Below are positions 4,486 to 7,569 of a stretch of 7,569 nt of DNA, one piece after another. How positions within the stretch are numbered: the stretch's first letter is position 1; each line of letters opens with the position of its first letter. The stretch is taken from positions 9,786-17,354 of the forward strand of contig MGUL01000105.1 in the NCBI GenBank assembly GCA_001800005.1. The letters run 5' to 3'. Origin of the DNA: Elusimicrobia bacterium RBG_16_66_12. Its GTDB lineage: Bacteria > Elusimicrobiota > Elusimicrobia > UBA1565 > UBA9628. The translations under genes were made by a program, and so were the position numbers. The notes beneath the pieces are model-generated. The model searched no databases, was not told where the DNA came from, and saw nothing but the letters and a program-made list of their open reading frames with translations.

Positions 4486-7236
4486 ATGTCGCGCGCCGAC
4501 TGGTCGTCCACCGTCCGACTGCCCAAGACCGATTTTCCCATGAAAGGGGACCTGGCCAGGCGCGAGCCGGAGTTCCTGAAGCGTTGGGAGGACTCCGGGC
4601 TCTATGCGCGCCTCCAGGAGCGTCAGAATGGGCGGCCGCCGTTCGTCCTCCATGACGGGCCGCCCTACGCCAACGGCAGCATCCATATCGGCCACGCGCT
4701 CAATAAGGTCCTCAAGGACATCGCCGTGAAGTCCCGGGCCCTGATGGGCTGCGCGGCGCCGTACGTTCCCGGCTGGGACTGCCACGGCCTCCCCATCGAG
4801 ACCGCGCTCCTCAAAGAGATGAAGATGAGCAAGCGCGGCGTGACCGACATCCCGAAGTTCCGCCGGGACGCGGCCGCCTTCGCGGAGCGCTTCATCGGCC
4901 TGCAGCGCGAGGAGTTCAAGCGTCTGGGCATCCTGGGAGACTGGGAGGCTCCCTACAGGACGATGGACCGCGCCTACGAGGCGAAGATCCTGCGCGCCTT
5001 CCGCCTGCTCGCGCAGAAAGGCCATGTCTATCGCGGCCTCAAGCCCGTCCTCTGGTGCCCGACCTGCGAGACCGCGCTCGCCGAGGCCGAGGTCGAGTAC
5101 AAGGACAAGACCTCGCCGTCCGTCTACGTGGCTTTGCCCGTGACCGAGGGGGAGCTCAAGGGCGCGGAGATCGTCGTCTGGACGACGACGCCGTGGACCC
5201 TGCCCGCCAACCGCGCCGCCGCCTTCCACCCGAACCTGGAATACGTCGAGCTGTCGGCCGGGGTCGCCGGCCGCAGCCGCCGCCTGATCGTGGCCAAGCC
5301 CCGCCTCGAGGCCTTCGTCAAGGAGGTCTCGGCCGCGGATATGAAAGTGGTCCGCGCCTGGTCCGGCGAGAAGATCGTCGCCCTCCTGCCGCGCTACGTC
5401 CTGCCCTATGAGACGAAGCCCGGCGAGACGGGCGTCTCGGTCCTGGCCGAGTACGTGACGGCCGAGGACGGCACCGGGATCGTGCACACCGCGCCCGGCC
5501 ACGGCGAAGACGATTTCCACACGGGCCGGCGTTATGACCTGGAGATCCTCAACCCCGTCGACGCCGCCGGGCGCTTCACGGACAAGGCCCCGCGCTGGAC
5601 CGGCAAGAACATATTCAAGGAAGGCAATCCTGAGATCGTCGCGGACCTGGCCGAGCGCGGCCTGCTGCTGGCCAAGAAGGACATCGTCCATTCCTACCCG
5701 CACTGCTGGCGCTGCAAGAACCCCGTGATCTTCCGCACGACCGATCAGTGGTTCCTGCGCCTCTCTGACGCCCTGCGCGAGCACCTCCTCCGGGAGATCG
5801 ACTCCACGCGCTGGCTGCCGCCCGAGGGCCGCGCGCGCATCGCCGCGATGGTCTCCAACCGTCCCGACTGGTGCCTGTCGCGCCAGCGCGTGTGGGGCAC
5901 TCCGATCCCGGTCCTCTACCCGGTCAAGACCGGAGCGCCCCTGCTCGACGACGCCGTGCTCCAGGCCGTCGAGCGCCAGGCCGCGACCCAGGGCATCGAC
6001 TTCTGGTTCGAGAGGTGGGGGGAGGTCCTGAAGCCCGCGGATTGGCCTTTCCTTCCGCTTCACCCCGATCTGGTGGACGGCTTCCGCCGCGAGTCGGACA
6101 TCCTGGACGTCTGGCTCGATTCCGGCGTGTCCTGGCTCTCGGTCCTGGGCGAGGACGGCGTCGCGGACCTCTACCTGGAGGGCTCCGACCAGCACCGCGG
6201 CTGGTTCCAGAGCTCGCTGGTGATGTCCACGGCCCTGCGCGGCAAGGCGCCTTACAAGGCGGTGCTCACGCACGGCTTCGTCCTCGACGACAAGGGCCGG
6301 GCGATGCACAAGTCCGCGGGCAACGTGGTCGCGCCCCAGCAGGTCATCGAGAAATGGGGCGCCGACGTCCTCCGTCTTTGGGTGGCCCTCTCGGACTACA
6401 ACGACGACGTGCGCATCTCGGACAAGCTGATGGAAGGGCCGGCGGATTCCTACCGCCGCGTGCGCAACACCCTGCGCTACCTGCTCGGCAGCCTCTGCGA
6501 CTTCCACCGGAACTTGGCGGTCCCGCACGAGAAGCTCCCCGAGATGGAGCGCTTCATGCTCCATCGCCTGGCACAGCTCCAGAACGAGGTCCTCGAGGAC
6601 TATCGCGAGTACCGCTACCGCGCCGCGGCCCGGCGTCTGGTCGATTTCTGCGCCTTCGACCTGTCGGCCTTCTATCTGGACGCCACGAAGGATCGGCTCT
6701 ACACCTTCCGCGCCGACGCGCCCGAGCGCCTGGCCTCTCAGACGGTGATGGCCGAGATCCTGAGGCGGCTCTGCGCGCTCCTGTCCCCTGTCCTCTCCTT
6801 CACGGCCGAGGAAGCCTGGCTCTTCCAGGCGGCGCCGCCGGCGCTGAGCGTCTTCCTCTGGGACCTGCCCGCGCCCGAGCCGCGCTGGACCGATGCGGTG
6901 CTGGCCGCCCGATGGGAGAAGGTCGCGGCCGTGCGCTCCGTCGTGCAGAAAGCCCTCGAGGAGGCGCGCGCGGCCAAGGTCATCGGCGCTTCTCTCCAGG
7001 CCCGGGTCGTCCTGAAGGGCTCTGCGGAGGTCCTCGCCCCGCTGAGGGGCCTGGACCTTGCCGAGATCCTGATCGTCTCGGGGGCCGCTCTCGACGAGTC
7101 GGGCGGGGAGCTGACCGTCGCCGTCTCCCAGGCCGCGGGCGCTAAATGCCCGCGCTGCTGGCGCTGGCAGTCGGACATCGGGTCCCATCCGTCGCAACCG
7201 GAGCTATGCGGACGCTGCGCCCGGCAATTGTCCTGA
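4486..7236 (+). CDS. ileS: Isoleucine--tRNA ligase (IleRS)
   Basis: IleRS charges tRNA-Ile with isoleucine using ATP in the cytosol. The 916-residue length is normal for the bacterial form. Signatures in order: HIGH at 67-70 in NGSIHIGHALNK; PGWDCHGLP; the CP1 editing domain with WTTTPWTLPAN from residue 232 and GHGEDDF at 338-344, carrying the conserved editing aspartate; HCWRCKNPVIFR; DWCLSRQRVWGTPIP; LDSGVSW; GSDQHRGWFQSS; the class I second signature as AMHKS at 606-610; and the C-terminal zinc finger CPRC...CGRC using C888, C891, C908 and C911, which marks the bacterial zinc-containing type. The second signature is not the classical KMSKS: Lys1 is Ala and Ser3 is His, while the catalytically important second Lys and the following GN are kept. 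The ATG at 4486 has AGGA upstream. The last 31 bases overlap lspA, so the two are co-transcribed. Confidence 0.98.
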   Translation: MSRADWSSTVRLPKTDFPMKGDLARREPEFLKRWEDSGLYARLQERQNGRPPFVLHDGPPYANGSIHIGHALNKVLKDIAVKSRALMGCAAPYVPGWDCHGLPIETALLKEMKMSKRGVTDIPKFRRDAAAFAERFIGLQREEFKRLGILGDWEAPYRTMDRAYEAKILRAFRLLAQKGHVYRGLKPVLWCPTCETALAEAEVEYKDKTSPSVYVALPVTEGELKGAEIVVWTTTPWTLPANRAAAFHPNLEYVELSAGVAGRSRRLIVAKPRLEAFVKEVSAADMKVVRAWSGEKIVALLPRYVLPYETKPGETGVSVLAEYVTAEDGTGIVHTAPGHGEDDFHTGRRYDLEILNPVDAAGRFTDKAPRWTGKNIFKEGNPEIVADLAERGLLLAKKDIVHSYPHCWRCKNPVIFRTTDQWFLRLSDALREHLLREIDSTRWLPPEGRARIAAMVSNRPDWCLSRQRVWGTPIPVLYPVKTGAPLLDDAVLQAVERQAATQGIDFWFERWGEVLKPADWPFLPLHPDLVDGFRRESDILDVWLDSGVSWLSVLGEDGVADLYLEGSDQHRGWFQSSLVMSTALRGKAPYKAVLTHGFVLDDKGRAMHKSAGNVVAPQQVIEKWGADVLRLWVALSDYNDDVRISDKLMEGPADSYRRVRNTLRYLLGSLCDFHRNLAVPHEKLPEMERFMLHRLAQLQNEVLEDYREYRYRAAARRLVDFCAFDLSAFYLDATKDRLYTFRADAPERLASQTVMAEILRRLCALLSPVLSFTAEEAWLFQAAPPALSVFLWDLPAPEPRWTDAVLAARWEKVAAVRSVVQKALEEARAAKVIGASLQARVVLKGSAEVLAPLRGLDLAEILIVSGAALDESGGELTVAVSQAAGAKCPRCWRWQSDIGSHPSQPELCGRCARQLS

Positions 7237-7569
7237 CGCTGATCGCGCTCGATCGGGCCACCAAGCTCTGGGCGATGCGCGATCTGCGTTTCCAGGGGCC
7301 CATCCAGGTCCTGCCTTTCTTCGAGCTCTCCTACGTCGAGAACACGGGAGCGGCCTTCGGCCTGGGGCATGGAGCCAACGGCTTCTTCATCGCGGTCTCG
7401 GCGGTGCTCATCGGCGTGCTGTTCAGGCTGCTGCGGCGCTGGCCTCAGAACGACCTCTGGCTCCAGGCGGGGGGGACCTTGGTCCTGACCGGGGCCGTCG
7501 CCAATCTCTACGACCGCGTCGCCTACCGCTTCGTGGTGGATTTCCTCTACCTGCACCACTGGCCCGTCT
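7206..7569 (+). CDS. lspA: Prolipoprotein signal peptidase (signal peptidase II), 3' end outside window
   Basis: The frame runs off the window after 121 residues; LspA usually has 150-200. It is the inner-membrane aspartyl protease that cleaves the signal peptide from lipid-modified prolipoproteins. Visible signatures are LDRATK (D16, K20) ending the first membrane helix, FELSYVENTGAAFGLG (N46 in the conserved NTGAAF), GAVANLYDR (N100, D103, R104; families usually have GxxGN, so Ala99 replaces a common Gly), and FVVDFLYLHHWP with D112 as the first catalytic aspartate. The second catalytic aspartate is expected in an NxAD motif just beyond the window. The ATG at 7206 gives an N-terminal helix of the usual length but has only a GGAG two bases away, so initiation probably relies on coupling to ileS, which it overlaps by 31 bases. 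An in-frame ATG at 7146 would add 20 unlike residues and is less likely. Confidence 0.95.
   Translation, partial: MRTLRPAIVLTLIALDRATKLWAMRDLRFQGPIQVLPFFELSYVENTGAAFGLGHGANGFFIAVSAVLIGVLFRLLRRWPQNDLWLQAGGTLVLTGAVANLYDRVAYRFVVDFLYLHHWPV

Noticed and set aside
4449..4541. A longer version of the small membrane protein starting at 4541 or 4487
   Set aside because: It would overlap the start of ileS and add a polar, unlike N-terminus. The start at 4448 has a Shine-Dalgarno-like AGGA and begins at the membrane helix.
4480..7197. A 905-codon open frame on the minus strand opposite ileS
   Set aside because: It mirrors ileS almost exactly. Its composition (rich in Arg, Gly, Glu, Asp, Val) is what reverse reading of a high-GC3 gene gives, and it has no recognisable domain. 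The plus strand shows every IleRS motif.
1..7569. Mobile element, CRISPR array, toxin-antitoxin, phage or defence system, or integration at the tRNA
   Set aside because: I found no transposase, integrase, spaced direct repeats or repeated copy of the tRNA 3' end. Every stretch is explained by the genes listed.

Overview
The window is a gene-dense, GC-rich stretch of bacterial chromosome. It holds eight protein genes, two of them cut by the window edges, and one tRNA gene. Gaps are tiny (the longest is about 40 bases) and several genes overlap by 8 to 31 bases. IleS, LspA and a long-variable-arm tRNA-Leu mark it as bacterial. The tRNA does not encode its CCA tail. The sequence alone does not fix the phylum. 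The mix of high GC, compact layout and divergent versions of common families would suit an under-sampled, metagenome-type lineage (Elusimicrobiota is one guess, held at low confidence).

Layout: (1) 1-879 (+) is the C-terminal part of a multi-pass putative ABC exporter membrane protein. It overlaps by 11 bases a secreted divergent polysaccharide deacetylase (869-1594, +). (2) A tRNA-Leu(CAA) lies on the minus strand at 1601-1684, back to back with a plus-strand gene (1727-2638) that fuses a response-regulator receiver domain to a YbgC/4HBT hotdog thioesterase through a Pro/Ala-rich linker. (3) A three-gene minus-strand unit reads from 4448 down to 2629: a small single-pass membrane protein (DUF948-like), a stand-alone cyclic-nucleotide-binding domain protein, and an AI-2E/PerM-family membrane transporter. 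The three are separated by 4 bases and then an 8-base overlap, so they look translationally coupled. The transporter's 3' end overlaps the 3' end of the receiver-thioesterase gene by 10 bases. (4) Divergent from that unit, ileS (4486-7236, +) overlaps the start of lspA (7206 to the window end). ileS-lspA is a common bacterial gene pair.

How the genes work together: ileS and lspA are housekeeping genes for protein synthesis and lipoprotein maturation. The minus-strand unit looks like a membrane transporter with a possible nucleotide-sensing partner. The receiver-thioesterase suggests phosphorylation-controlled acyl-CoA or acyl-ACP hydrolysis. No mobile element, CRISPR array, phage gene or defence system is visible. 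The most unusual object is the receiver-hotdog fusion; the rest is mostly ordinary core genome.
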